Shown one piece after another: positions 48,995 to 58,016 of a stretch of 60,542 nt of DNA. The notes beneath the pieces were generated by a model. That model saw only the letters and a list, made by a program, of their open reading frames with translations, had not been told where the DNA came from and made no database searches. Source of the DNA: Geobacillus zalihae NBRC 101842 (GTDB taxonomy: Bacteria > Bacillota > Bacilli > Bacillales > Anoxybacillaceae); contig NZ_BCPV01000013.1 in assembly GCF_001544135.1 (NCBI RefSeq), positions 1-60,542 of the forward strand, in the 5' to 3' direction. The translations under genes and the position numbers were made by a program. Numbering within the stretch: the first letter of the stretch is position 1; each line of letters begins with the position of its first letter.

Positions 48995-49023
48995 ATTGTA
49001 AAGGCGGCGGTAGGAATTGTCAA
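48995..49023 (-). promoter_or_regulatory. rny promoter
   Basis: On the minus strand -35 TTGACA (49018-49023), 17-nt spacer, -10 TACAAT (48995-49000): a near-perfect SigmaA promoter. Confidence 0.85.
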
Positions 49024-49049
49024 GATATTACACAGGAGCCTTCTTAAGC

Positions 49050-49090
49050 CGCGGCACGCAGAGCGTTCTGCTCTGCCTCTTCTTTTTGGC
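49050..49090. terminator. second hairpin downstream of recA
   Basis: GCAGAGC pairs with GCTCTGC around a 5-nt loop; CTCTTCTTTTTGG follows on the plus strand. There is no plus-strand gene here to terminate, so its role is unclear. Confidence 0.35.
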
Positions 49091-49187
49091 AAAATGCGAA
49101 AAGAAACAGAACCGCCTGCAAGTTAGTCGGGCGTCCTCCGGCATATCCTGCAAAGGGACGTGAATGGCCGTTCCGTTTCGGCAGCTA

Positions 49188-49227
49188 GGAAAAAGGCGCC
49201 CCAGCCATGCCAGGACGCCTTCCGTCT
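49188..49227 (-). terminator. recA terminator
   Basis: On the minus strand AAGGCGTCC pairs with GGGGCGCCTT, one mismatch, around a loop of about 10 nt, then TTTTTCC. It follows the recA stop codon directly. Confidence 0.8.
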
Positions 49228-49228
49228 G

Positions 49229-49902
49229 TTATTCCTCAAGCAGCCCAAATTCGTCTTGCATCGGTTCGCCGCCTGCTTCGCCATCATCGATGCCGTAATG
49301 TTTGCGGATGGCGCGGGCGATTTCTTCGGCGATATGCGGGTTTTCTTTCAAAAATTGTTTTGCATTCTCCCGCCCTTGGCCGAGCCGTTCGTCTTTGTAC
49401 GAATACCATGAGCCGCTTTTTTGCACGATGTCCAATTCGGACGCCATGTCGAGAATTTCCCCTTCGCGGGAAATGCCTTCGCCGTACATAATGTCGACGT
49501 CAGCCGTTTTAAATGGCGGCGCAACTTTGTTTTTGACGACTTTAATTTTCGTCTTGTTGCCGACCATATCATTGCCTTGCTTAATTTGCTCGGCGCGGCG
49601 CACCTCTAGGCGGACGGAAGCGTAAAACTTGAGCGCCCGCCCGCCCGGCGTCGTTTCCGGATTGCCAAACATGACGCCGACTTTTTCGCGAATTTGGTTG
49701 ATGAAGATGGCGATCGTTTTCGATTTGTTAATGGCGCCAGACAGCTTGCGAAGCGCCTGGGACATAAGCCGCGCTTGCAAGCCGACATGGGCGTCGCCCA
49801 TCTCCCCTTCAATTTCCGCTTTCGGCACAAGCGCCGCCACCGAGTCGATGACGATAATATCGACCGCGCCGCTTCGCACGAGCGCTTCCGCGATTTCGAG
49901 CG
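49229..49902 (-). CDS. recA: recA exon 3
   Basis: Codes for RecA from CG of codon 124 (then [20 protein letters not shown]) to the C-terminus ending DEFGLLEE. The frame open further upstream to 50062 runs into intron 2 (domain V and VI) and is not exon. Confidence 0.92.
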
Positions 49903-52900
49903 ATAGTGATAGGTAAGCCTTTGATGCAATCTCCGGCTTTTCCCCCACCCCACACCGTGCGTGCGAGTTTCCCCGCACACGGCGTTCCACCGGGACAGCT
50001 TCGATAGCCCCGTTTGGGCTATCTCTCCACCATATCACCTCGCGATGACATGGCAGCAGCACCTACAATTTTTCCAGCGAACAGAACTTTTATATTTTCA
50101 GCTTGTTCCTATACTCCGTTAGTTTGTCAATCATTTTTCGTTCTGTAAACGGCGGTTCTTGGTTGCTATGGACAAGCCTATGGCATTGGTTGCATAAGCT
50201 AACTAGATTAACGGTCTTATTGATCTCACTTAAAGGTTTACTCGGGTCAATATGATGGCAGTGGAAGTTACCGGGACTTAAGTATACAGCACATATTTTG
50301 TATTTTCCTTTATCTCTGTGAAATACATTCACCCTATTTAAGAAATATTCAAGATTATATTTCCCATCATTATGCTCAGATAAAATGTAGATGAATATCG
50401 AATCGTGATCAAACAGACTCATTTTATCTGGCAATCGTATTTTTCTATGCTTTTCTTCATACATTTTTCTGCCGTCTGCAGTGTATGGGGTCATTTCTTG
50501 TTTGAATACTGTTGCATACTGTATAGGCGTTATTTTTGCATGAGTAATCCCTACTCTTATGCCATCCTCTGTGACGACAGAAAAATGTTTCATTTGATAG
50601 CCTTTATGTCTGTCAATCCGATTGTGAAACTCTGACACAGGCCTTTTATATTGCGCCGCTTTTTCTTTCCCATACATTTTAACCCAGGTGCGGTAGGCTG
50701 TCTCTTCAATGACGCGATCTACTTTGCCCATAATGTACTTGGAAATGCCTATTTTTAGATGATTGGCTAATCCTATAATTTTGGCGTTAATGTTTTCAAT
50801 ATCAAGGGCTTTCTCTAATTCCGATTTTCTCGTTCTTAACAATCGAATATCGCGCTTAATTTCTTTGACCTTGGCATTGACTTTTTCCATATCGGGAATC
50901 ATTCTAGCGGCGAATCCTTTTTTATGAAAGCGCCGCTTTCCTGCCTCAATACAAAAGCCAAGAAACTTAACCCGTTGTTCGCGGATATCTGCAATGAACG
51001 TTTTCTCATCCGATAGAGTTAAGTGCAACTCACAGGCTAAATACTGCTTACATTGCTCCCTTATTTTTTCCGCATATTCTTTCGTATCCGTAAGAATAAC
51101 CCAATCATCAGCATAACGAATGTAAAAGACGGGATGATGTCCCTTGTTCCTTAACGCCGCTAATGCGTTTTTCTTTTCCCGATAGTTTGCGTTATTAGGG
51201 TGATACTCATATTCTTGGCCAACCATCCAGTCAAAGCTGTTGAGATATACATTAGCCAACAACGGGCTAATAATTCCTCCCTGAGGAATCCCCCTAGCGG
51301 TTGGATAGAATTTACCTTGTATCACTTGCCCCGCCTTCAGCATTTTCTTAACGATGCATAGTACCCGTTTATCCCTAACGCCCATATTCCACATGATGTT
51401 CAGAAGCTTCTTATGATTGATGTGATCAAAATAACTTTCAATGTCACCTTTTACAACCCAATACAGCTTGCTTCCGTTGATGATTTTCAGCATCCAGGCT
51501 AAGGCATGTTCGGTGGAGCGATACGGTCTGAACCCATAACTGTGCGGATAGAATTGGGCTTCGAAAATCGGCTCGAGCACTATCCGGAGCATCTCTTGGA
51601 TGATTCTATCCGTCACCGCGGATATTCCTAAGGACCTCGTTTCCCCTTCCTCATTCGGACTATTGCCTTTTCTTTTTGAGCTTTTGGCATTTCCTTTGGG
51701 CTTGTTGCACCTTCTCACTGGTATAGGCTTATAGTCATTGAGTTTGGCTTTTATCATCCCGAAAACCTTTTCCGTTGGCATAAGCAAATAATCATCTACT
51801 ATTTTCTGATCAATCCCCGCCGTTTTGCTACCTTTATTGCTTTTAATATTGCGAATAGCTTCTAAAATGACAACATCATTTTGAAGCAACTCAAGCATGC
51901 CGTAAAAATGTTTTTCCTTTTTAGCTTCTTGATAAAGAAGATCCAAGCAGTTTCTCAAGTCCTGTTCGCTTTTTACGACAAGTTTGTTTACCTTCATGCT
52001 CCTTTCTCCCTTTTTATAATACTGGGTGGAAGTGCCATGAATTAGCCTGCTTGCCGTAACATGTAGATACTTTGCCGCCCCGGCTGGTTCCCTTCACTCC
52101 AGAGCGTTTTTTCCTCCCCCATCGTTGCCTTTGGGGTTCAAACGGCGCTCCTTCATCATTACTATGGAACCGCTGACTCCCCCTAAGATATCATCGACCA
52201 GCCCTGTCTCCTCCTTAGGGGGCCTCTCACGTTCCCTACAGCCTATCCCTTCTTTTGAACGCCCTTAGGTGCCTACTCTACTCGGCAGGACCTCTGATTG
52301 GAACGTCCGCTACCCATCAGAGCAGTAACCGAACTAAGCCAGCCGGTTAAAGGAAACACCGCAAACAAGACACGGTGGTTCGTCCTGTATGGTCCCTTTT
52401 CAGGGAGCACCGGTAACCGAGCTTCACGCATAGGTTCCTTTCGTCACCATAGGCGTCTTTTAAGGAGCCCCGCACCACTTTCGCCATAGCCACATTTTGC
52501 GGCCTTAGGCTACTTGGGTTACGACTTCACCTGGCTTCATACATCCCGGTGAGGGTGCACCGGAATGCATGCAGGAGTCTCAGGCTCGTGGATATAGGAC
52601 TATCACCACGGGAAGGAATTTCACCTTCCAACTCGGCTGTAGAGTTGTCCCGATGTTCCCATCGGACTCCGCTTTCGTGCCTACGCACTTATACGGAAAC
52701 GTGACGCACCTTGCTCGCCCGTGTCAGGCTGGGAAAGCAGCAATTCATCGATATTGACCCCTAATTTTTGTGCATAGATGGGGTCGAGCGATAGCGATAG
52801 GTAATAGTCACCCTCGGCATTACCCGGAGGGGCTATTTTCCCCCGCTTCACACCGTGCGTGCGAGTTTCCCCGCACACGGCGTTCCATCGAGTACCCCGG

Positions 52901-54103
52901 TTACTAATCCGCTCTAGACTTTACTAGTGTACGCACTTTCTGTATTCCTCGAGTTTACTTATTGTGTAATGGCGTACATCTTGTCTTGTAGGTCGCGGAA
53001 TTCCTGCTCCGACCTAGGAATGATTAGTTCTTGAAACGTTTGGTTGATAGTATCAAATCCTTTCTAGCGGATTTGTACCATACACGTTTTTAGTCAGTTT
53101 TGCTCACCGAAACCCTTACGGATTTCCTCACGGCTTCCTAATCATTGTCTGGGTTAGTAACCTAGGGTACTCGACTATGCCCCTTCGCTCCGCAGGAGTT
53201 ACCCTGCTTCATCACTACTACGGGCTGCTGCCCCACCCCTTCAGCAGTCATTTCCTCCTGCTTAGCGGCATCGGGATGCGCATCCCTTGGCATCCGCTGG
53301 GGTGGTTCACCTGTACCGCATCACCTATCCTTGCATGCTCCCTTAGGCTCCACCTCTGACCCGTCAGCCGCCTTTCTGCCCATGGTTGGAGGGCTCAAGG
53401 CAAAGATCCTCTACGGGATCAATCCAGACTCGGCAAACACGAATACCTCATCCAGGGCTGAACCTCACTTAGGAGGTGAGCGCCTTCTTTTTTCGGCGCC
53501 CCACGCCTTACGAGCCGTACTTCCGGTGGTTCGTTCCAACGCTATGCGTTCTCTAGCCATAGGAGCTTTATGGACCCCCGGCTACTTCGCTAACCGCTTC
53601 TCAGGTCTGCTTTTCGCCGTCCTCTCCGAGCTTCGTACAGCCATGTTGCGCACCATGACCGCACGTCGGGGTATTAGGGCGGGAATGCCAACCTTCATTC
53701 CCGTCTCGGATTTTCACCGAGCTCTCGGTGATGCAGTTAGGACCTACTCATGCTCAGTCCCGCTGACTTTTCGCACGGCGTTTCCGCCATACTTCAGTCA
53801 GCAACAGGTCGCACCGTGCTCTGCGTCGATGAAAGCTGCTTGCCCGCCCCGCTTTTGCACTTCCGCGATCGCGTGAAGGGCAACGGTCGTTTTCCCGGAC
53901 GATTCCGGGCCGTAAATTTCCACAATCCGCCCGCGCGGATAGCCGCCGACGCCTAACGCGATGTCGAGCGCCAGCGAACCGCTCGGCACGACCGACACTT
54001 TGCGGTCGACTTGCTCGCCGAGCTTCATGATGGCCCCCTTGCCAAACTGTCGTTCAATTTGTTTTAATGCCTGCTCCAATGCAGCTTGACGATCTTGGTT
54101 CAC
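49229..54103 (-). CDS. recA: recombinase RecA, gene split by two group II introns
   Basis: Joining exon 1 (53815-54103), exon 2 (52710-52790) and exon 3 (49229-49902) gives 1044 nt, a 347-residue RecA with no frame break. Walker [10 protein letters not shown] is in exon 1, [11 protein letters not shown]-type loop 2 region ([20 protein letters not shown]) in exon 3. Both junctions fall after the first base of an Ala codon (codons 97 and 124). GTG start at 54103 after AAGGAGGAGTAGGTTA. RecA binds single-stranded DNA, drives strand exchange and triggers LexA cleavage; making it here needs two splicing events. A group II intron in recA of Geobacillus kaustophilus has been reported, as I recall; two in one recA is less usual. 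Confidence 0.93.
49951..49989 (-). ncRNA. domain V of intron 2
   Basis: The catalytic hairpin of the ribozyme. The same 39 bases occur in intron 1 (52849-52887), so the two introns share a catalytic core. The base of the stem reads CGC opposite GTG. Confidence 0.85.
50090..51997 (-). CDS. ltrA: group II intron reverse transcriptase/maturase with HNH endonuclease
   Basis: A 635-residue intron-encoded protein that helps splicing and carries out retrohoming. The reverse transcriptase domain (about residues 60-350) includes [34 protein letters not shown] and the catalytic [12 protein letters not shown]. Maturase domain X follows. The C-terminal HNH nuclease has [28 protein letters not shown]. 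All catalytic residues look intact, so mobility is possible. ATG at 51997 after AGAAAGGAGCATGAAG-type sequence (GGGAGAAAGGAGC). More AT-rich codons than the host. Confidence 0.95.
   Translation of the reverse strand: MKVNKLVVKSEQDLRNCLDLLYQEAKKEKHFYGMLELLQNDVVILEAIRNIKSNKGSKTAGIDQKIVDDYLLMPTEKVFGMIKAKLNDYKPIPVRRCNKPKGNAKSSKRKGNSPNEEGETRSLGISAVTDRIIQEMLRIVLEPIFEAQFYPHSYGFRPYRSTEHALAWMLKIINGSKLYWVVKGDIESYFDHINHKKLLNIMWNMGVRDKRVLCIVKKMLKAGQVIQGKFYPTARGIPQGGIISPLLANVYLNSFDWMVGQEYEYHPNNANYREKKNALAALRNKGHHPVFYIRYADDWVILTDTKEYAEKIREQCKQYLACELHLTLSDEKTFIADIREQRVKFLGFCIEAGKRRFHKKGFAARMIPDMEKVNAKVKEIKRDIRLLRTRKSELEKALDIENINAKIIGLANHLKIGISKYIMGKVDRVIEETAYRTWVKMYGKEKAAQYKRPVSEFHNRIDRHKGYQMKHFSVVTEDGIRVGITHAKITPIQYATVFKQEMTPYTADGRKMYEEKHRKIRLPDKMSLFDHDSIFIYILSEHNDGKYNLEYFLNRVNVFHRDKGKYKICAVYLSPGNFHCHHIDPSKPLSEINKTVNLVSLCNQCHRLVHSNQEPPFTERKMIDKLTEYRNKLKI
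51998..52709 (-). ncRNA. 5' ribozyme part (domains I to early IV) of intron 2
   Basis: No gene. It begins GTGCGTCAC at 52709 and contains many short dyads, as expected for domains I-III. It ends at the ribosome binding site of the maturase gene. Confidence 0.75.
52710..52790 (-). CDS. recA: recA exon 2 (81 nt)
   Basis: Codes for CG (rest of Ala97), [26 protein letters not shown], then G of Ala124. It has no start or stop of its own and is held between two introns. The 81-nt length keeps phase. Confidence 0.92.
52849..52887 (-). ncRNA. domain V of intron 1
   Basis: The catalytic hairpin, identical over 39 bases to intron 2. Just downstream the two introns diverge, then converge again at the last dozen bases before exon. 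Confidence 0.85.
52924..53057 (-). pseudogene. relic of an intron-encoded maturase in intron 1
   Basis: On the minus strand a short frame (53057-52959) reads [20 protein letters not shown] then [12 protein letters not shown] and stops; it resembles the start of the intron 2 protein ([13 protein letters not shown]). Directly after it, in another frame, [10 protein letters not shown]-stop (52956-52924) resembles that protein's end ([11 protein letters not shown]). The middle of the gene has been deleted. The ribosome binding site AGAAAGGA is kept but no ATG is. Confidence 0.5.
53815..54103 (-). CDS. recA: recA exon 1
   Basis: Begins GTG at 54103 ([20 protein letters not shown]) after AAGGAGGAGTAGGTTA. 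It includes the Walker A site [17 protein letters not shown] and ends IDAEH plus the first base of Ala97. An earlier ATG-like extension to 54214 crosses the promoter and is not coding. Confidence 0.93.
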
Positions 54104-54136
54104 TAACCTACTCCTCCTTATTCTAGGACTACTTAT

Positions 54137-54165
54137 ACTATAACGCGTTTTGCGGCCATTGCCAA
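54137..54165 (-). promoter_or_regulatory. recA promoter
   Basis: On the minus strand -35 TTGGCA (54160-54165), 17-nt spacer, -10 TATAGT (54137-54142), about 30 nt before the GTG start. Confidence 0.7.
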
Positions 54166-54173
54166 GCAAAAAA

Positions 54174-54187
54174 CGAACGTCCATTCG
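54174..54187. promoter_or_regulatory. LexA box upstream of recA
   Basis: CGAACGTCCATTCG, a near match to the SOS box, set within an A-rich and T-rich dyad. It lies just upstream of the -35. Confidence 0.6.
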
Positions 54188-54280
54188 TTTTTTCGGTGGA
54201 GAAACTAGCAACAATCGCCATACTCATGCGGTGGAAAAAACGATGTGCGGTGGAGAATGGAGAAGGAAGGGGGCGGCCGA

Positions 54281-55525
54281 TCAGCAGTCGGCCGCGAGCA
54301 TCTCAAGCAGAAAAAAACAGCCGTATTTGGCGGTGCGGATGCGAATGGCATCACGCGTGCCGGACAGCGTCAGACGGTGGACAGTTGCATCGCGCCCGCG
54401 GACGGCGATGCCGATATACACAGTGCCGGGCGGGTGGCCCTCAAGCGGATCGGGTCCGGCGACGCCGGTGAAGCTGATGCCGATATCCGCATCGCACATC
54501 GCGCGGACGTTTTCAGCAAGCAAACGGGCGCACGGCTCGCTCACCGCCCCTTCTGCCTCAAGCAGCGTGCGCGGTATGCCAAGCACCTGTTCTTTGACGC
54601 CGTTTGTGTAGCAGACGACACCGCCCTGCACGACTTGAGACGCGCCGGGGATGGCGGTGAGCTGTTCGAGGAAAAGGCCGCCGGTCAAACTTTCGGCCGA
54701 CGCGATCGTCCATCCTCTTTCTTTTAACCGCTCGAGCGTCTTTGTAAACAACGTTTCATCGTTATATCCGTAGCAGTGGCGGCCGACGCGCGCCAAAATG
54801 GCCGCTTCCACTTCGTCAAGAAGCCGCTTCGCCTCCGCCTCATCCTGATGCTTCGCTGTCAGACGAAGCGTCACTTCACCGTCGCCGGCCAGCGGCGCGA
54901 TCGTCGGATTCGACTGGGCGTCGATCAAATCCGCAATCGCCGTCTCGAGCGCTGATTCACCGATGCCAAAAAAGCGGAGCACGCGCGACTCGATGCGCTC
55001 GGAAAGCGAAAACGTACGGCGCAAAAAGGCGTTTCCGTATTTTTTGAACATCGGCCGCATTTCTTTCGGCGGCCCGGGCAGCAACATGTACGTAATGCCG
55101 TCTGCCACAAGCGCCATCCCTGGCGCCATGCCGTGCTCGTTTTTCAGCACCGTCGATCCTTCCAAGACGAGCGCCTGCTTTTTATTGTTTTCTGTCATCG
55201 GCCGGTTTGTGCGGGCAAAATACGCCTCAATCGCTCGGAGCGCTTCCTCGTCGATCACGAGTCGGCGGCCAAGCAAACGGGCGATCGTCTCCTTCGTTAA
55301 ATCGTCTTTCGTCGGGCCGAGACCGCCGGTGAAAATGATGAGGTTCGCTCTCGTTTGCGCCGTTTTCACCGCCTGTTCGAGGCGGCCGGCGTTGTCGCCG
55401 ACGACGGTATGGAAATAGACGTTAATGCCAAGCATCGCCAGCTGCTGCGACAAAAACTGGGCGTTCGTATTGGCGATTTGCCCAAGCAACAGCTCGGAGC
55501 CAACGGCAATGATCTCCGCGTTCAA
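54281..55525 (-). CDS. cinA: competence/damage-inducible protein CinA
   Basis: A 414-residue two-domain protein. The N-terminal molybdopterin-binding-like domain ([33 protein letters not shown]) is linked to the C-terminal CinA domain ([31 protein letters not shown]), a nicotinamide-mononucleotide-deamidase type. In B. subtilis cinA precedes recA, and the pair is induced in competence. TTG start at 55525 after AAAGGGGGAGAAAGTCTG; no nearby ATG is better. Ends about 180 bp before recA, which has its own promoter. Confidence 0.94.
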   Translation of the reverse strand: MNAEIIAVGSELLLGQIANTNAQFLSQQLAMLGINVYFHTVVGDNAGRLEQAVKTAQTRANLIIFTGGLGPTKDDLTKETIARLLGRRLVIDEEALRAIEAYFARTNRPMTENNKKQALVLEGSTVLKNEHGMAPGMALVADGITYMLLPGPPKEMRPMFKKYGNAFLRRTFSLSERIESRVLRFFGIGESALETAIADLIDAQSNPTIAPLAGDGEVTLRLTAKHQDEAEAKRLLDEVEAAILARVGRHCYGYNDETLFTKTLERLKERGWTIASAESLTGGLFLEQLTAIPGASQVVQGGVVCYTNGVKEQVLGIPRTLLEAEGAVSEPCARLLAENVRAMCDADIGISFTGVAGPDPLEGHPPGTVYIGIAVRGRDATVHRLTLSGTRDAIRIRTAKYGCFFLLEMLAADC

Positions 55526-55551
55526 CAGACTTTCTCCCCCTTTGCGGCCGG

Positions 55552-56133
55552 CTATTTCGAATGGGAAAACGCATGTCTGTTTTTCGCAAAATAATCCCAG
55601 CCAGACCAAATCGTGAAAATGACCGCCACCCACAGCGCCAATTCAGCGAACGGAAACGAAATGAGCGAGAAAGGGAAGTTATGTAACAATAAAGCGGAAA
55701 TGGCGACAATTTGCGTCCATGTCTTGATTTTGCCAAGCATGTTGGCAGCGACGACTTCCCCCTCGCCGGCAAGCACGAGCCGCAAGCCGGTGACGGCAAA
55801 CTCGCGGCTGATGATGACAATCACCATCCACGCCGGAACGGCCCCGAGCTCGACAAGCACGATCAGCGCCGCCGACACAAGCAATTTATCGGCAAGCGGA
55901 TCTAAAAATTTTCCTAAATTCGTCACCAACCCGTATTTGCGGGCATAGTAGCCATCGATCCAGTCCGTCGCTGAGGCGATGATGAAAATGAGCGCGCCGG
56001 CAAGATGGGCCACCGGAAGCTCTGTCCCGCCGATTTGGATGCTTCCCCACCCGAACGGAACGAGCATCACGATCAAGAAAAACGGGATGAGCATAATGCG
56101 CGCTACCGTAATTTTATTCGGCAAGTTCACCAC
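55552..56133 (-). CDS. pgsA: CDP-diacylglycerol-glycerol-3-phosphate phosphatidyltransferase
   Basis: A 193-residue integral membrane enzyme that makes phosphatidylglycerophosphate, the first step to phosphatidylglycerol. The CDP-alcohol phosphotransferase motif is complete: DWIDGYYAR, then [10 protein letters not shown]. Four to six membrane segments. GTG start at 56133 (CGGAGGTATTT upstream); a second GTG directly follows. Confidence 0.96.
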   Translation of the reverse strand: MVNLPNKITVARIMLIPFFLIVMLVPFGWGSIQIGGTELPVAHLAGALIFIIASATDWIDGYYARKYGLVTNLGKFLDPLADKLLVSAALIVLVELGAVPAWMVIVIISREFAVTGLRLVLAGEGEVVAANMLGKIKTWTQIVAISALLLHNFPFSLISFPFAELALWVAVIFTIWSGWDYFAKNRHAFSHSK

Positions 56134-56210
56134 AAATACCTCCGCTCATTCAACATCGTTCAGTCCGTGCGAAAAGCAGGCGCCTTCCTGCGGAAAAGCG
56201 CCCTGTTCCA

Positions 56211-57104
56211 TCATTTCTTCAACACGAAATGCAGCTTTTGGTATACTTCCTCTTTCGGGGCAAACGGATAGGCAAACGGCTGGCCGTTTACCTTCATGTC
56301 GACGTCCAGCGTACGCCCGATTTTCACCCATACTTCGCTTTCGGCCGACAGATCGAACGTTTTCGTCTGCCCGCTTGTCAAGTTTCCGCGGTAAAACGTA
56401 TGGCCTTTCGTATTGTATACTTCGACCCATGACGTTCCTTTGGATGAAAGCTCGATGGAAAACGCGCCGGAGCTTTCGACTTCAATCGTCGCCGTGTTGC
56501 CGCGCTTTTCCGTCACATTCATCGCCGCAGCCGGCTGTTCTTCTTCGCCAGTCGGCGCTGGCTGTTCATTTTGCTGTCCGTTTTCATTCGTTGCCTTCTC
56601 GTCCGTTTCCTTCGCCGGCTGCTTTTGTTTCGCTTGCTCAAGCGGCGAATGTTTCGGCTTTTCGACCTCCGCTGTTTTTGGGCTTGTCTTTGTCGGCGGC
56701 TCATTTGCGGCGCCGTGCTGGAGCAGCACCCAAACGAGGACTGCCGCCCCGATGACGACCGCCGCGACAACCACTTTCGGCAGCCAATCGAGCCATTTCG
56801 CCCCCTCGGCAGACAGTTGCTGGTGCGTCTTCACGCGCGACAGCGTCTGCGGAATGTCATCTTGATAAGACTGGGGAATGTCCTGTTTATACTGTTCAAA
56901 CAGCTCATCCGGATCAAGCCCGACCGCTTCAGCATATTGCCGGATGAAGGCACGCACATAAAAATTTCCAGGCATGATGGCATAGTTGCCTTCTTCGATG
57001 CCGATCAAATACCGCTTTTGAATTTTCGTCATCTCCTGCAGCTCGTCCAAACTCATCTTTTTTTCTTCCCGTGCTTCCCGCAAACGTTTTCCTAGTTCCG
57101 TCAA
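56211..57104 (-). CDS. rodZ: RodZ-like helix-turn-helix membrane protein
   Basis: A 297-residue bitopic protein. An N-terminal Xre-type helix-turn-helix (MTELGKRLREAREEKKMSLD to PGNFYVRAFIRQYAEAVGLD) is followed by a membrane helix (about residues 110-130, WLPKVVVAAVVIGAAVLVWV), a Glu/Lys/Gln-rich linker and a C-terminal beta domain (DUF4115). It links MreB filaments to the rod-shape machinery. TTG start at 57104 after AAGGTGTTGGCCG. In B. subtilis this is ymfM. Confidence 0.92.
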   Translation of the reverse strand: MTELGKRLREAREEKKMSLDELQEMTKIQKRYLIGIEEGNYAIMPGNFYVRAFIRQYAEAVGLDPDELFEQYKQDIPQSYQDDIPQTLSRVKTHQQLSAEGAKWLDWLPKVVVAAVVIGAAVLVWVLLQHGAANEPPTKTSPKTAEVEKPKHSPLEQAKQKQPAKETDEKATNENGQQNEQPAPTGEEEQPAAAMNVTEKRGNTATIEVESSGAFSIELSSKGTSWVEVYNTKGHTFYRGNLTSGQTKTFDLSAESEVWVKIGRTLDVDMKVNGQPFAYPFAPKEEVYQKLHFVLKK

Positions 57105-57131
57105 CGGCCAACACCTTCCACTTTTTTTAAA

Positions 57132-57923
57132 TTAAAACCCAAATTCGGAAAACCCGTCATCGCCCAACAATGACGGGCGGTCAATCGCTTCGTAGGAAAT
57201 ATCTTCGTCCGGTTCATGGCGCAGCTCAATCATATAATCAAAATCATCGAGCGTGTATTCCGTATGGCGAACAAACATGTCCGGATGCTCGACGACTTTC
57301 GTCGCCTCAAGGCGCATGAGCTCACGGATGAGCTGCCAGTGCTGCTCGTTCCCGCGGCGCGTTGAGACGATGCCGTCGATAATGAAAATGTTGTCCTCGC
57401 TATACTCATCTTCCATCAACTGCGTGCGAACCGTCTGTTTAATCAGCGTCGATGAAACAAACAGCCATCGTTTGTTGGCGCACACGCTGGCGGCGACGAT
57501 CGATTCTGTCTTGCCGACGCGCGGCATCCCGCGGATGCCGATGAGCTTATGCCCTTTTTCTTTAAAAAGTTCCGCCATAAAATCGACAAGCAGTCCAAGT
57601 TCATCACGGACGAAGCGGAACGTTTTTTTGTCATCGGCATCGCGCTGGATATAACGGCCGTGGCGGACGGCGAGGCGGTCGAGCAGCTTCGGCTGGCGCA
57701 GCTTCGTCACCGTAATGTTGTCCATCGTCCGCAAGATCGTCGCCAACCGTTCTATTTGCTCGTTATTGTCGCACAAAAGCAACATGCCGCGGCGCGAATC
57801 CCGGACACCGTTGATCGTCACGATGTTAATGGACAACATACCGAGCAGCGAAGCAACGTCGCCGAGCAACCCCGGGCGGTTGACATGAATTTCATATTCC
57901 AAATACCATTCCTGCTTGCCCAT
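57132..57923 (-). CDS. ymfK: DUF3388 protein YmfK (ACT-like domain plus P-loop)
   Basis: A 263-residue protein. The N-terminus resembles an ACT domain (EIHVNRPGLLGDVASLLGML), and a P-loop-like GIRGMPRVGKTESIVA lies near residue 130. Function unknown. ATG at 57923 after GGCAAGGGAGGAGACGG. Conserved neighbour of rodZ and ymfJ in bacilli. Confidence 0.88.
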   Translation of the reverse strand: MGKQEWYLEYEIHVNRPGLLGDVASLLGMLSINIVTINGVRDSRRGMLLLCDNNEQIERLATILRTMDNITVTKLRQPKLLDRLAVRHGRYIQRDADDKKTFRFVRDELGLLVDFMAELFKEKGHKLIGIRGMPRVGKTESIVAASVCANKRWLFVSSTLIKQTVRTQLMEDEYSEDNIFIIDGIVSTRRGNEQHWQLIRELMRLEATKVVEHPDMFVRHTEYTLDDFDYMIELRHEPDEDISYEAIDRPSLLGDDGFSEFGF

Positions 57924-58016
57924 CCCGTCTCCTCCCTTGCCGGTGTCCGCACGAACGCCTTATGCTAAGTTCATACTACTATAATTATAAATGGAAAAGC
58001 AACCGAAAAGGAGGAA

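Larger units (their letters stand above)
49903..52709 (-). mobile_element. group II intron 2 in recA, with intron-encoded protein
   Basis: 2807 nt. The 5' end reads GTGCGTCAC, fitting the group II GUGYG rule, and the 3' end is CTAT (AY rule). Domain V is at 49951-49989: a 34-nt-type hairpin with GGGGAAACT loop strand and CGC/GUG base. Domain VI follows at about 49905-49945. Domains I-III occupy 51998-52709. The protein gene sits in domain IV. Base composition of the protein gene is visibly more AT-rich than the host genes, fitting an acquired element. Excision joins CAAG to CGCTCGAA. Confidence 0.92.
52791..53814 (-). mobile_element. group II intron 1 in recA, lacking a functional protein gene
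   Basis: 1024 nt. The 5' end is GTGCGACC (GUGYG rule) at 53814 and the 3' end CTAT at 52791. Domain V (52849-52887) is identical to that of intron 2. Domain VI follows with the dyad GGTAAT/ATTACC. Domain IV holds only a maturase relic (52924-53057). With no protein of its own, splicing would need self-catalysis or a maturase made elsewhere, such as that of intron 2. Excision joins CACG to CGCTCGAC. Confidence 0.9.

Noticed and set aside
53331-53876. 181-codon plus-strand frame in intron 1
   Set aside because: It lies antisense across the ribozyme and recA exon 1 and matches no intron-encoded protein.
54104-54214. N-terminal extension of RecA
   Set aside because: It would include the promoter and LexA box; the GTG at 54103 has a good ribosome binding site and gives the normal N-terminus.
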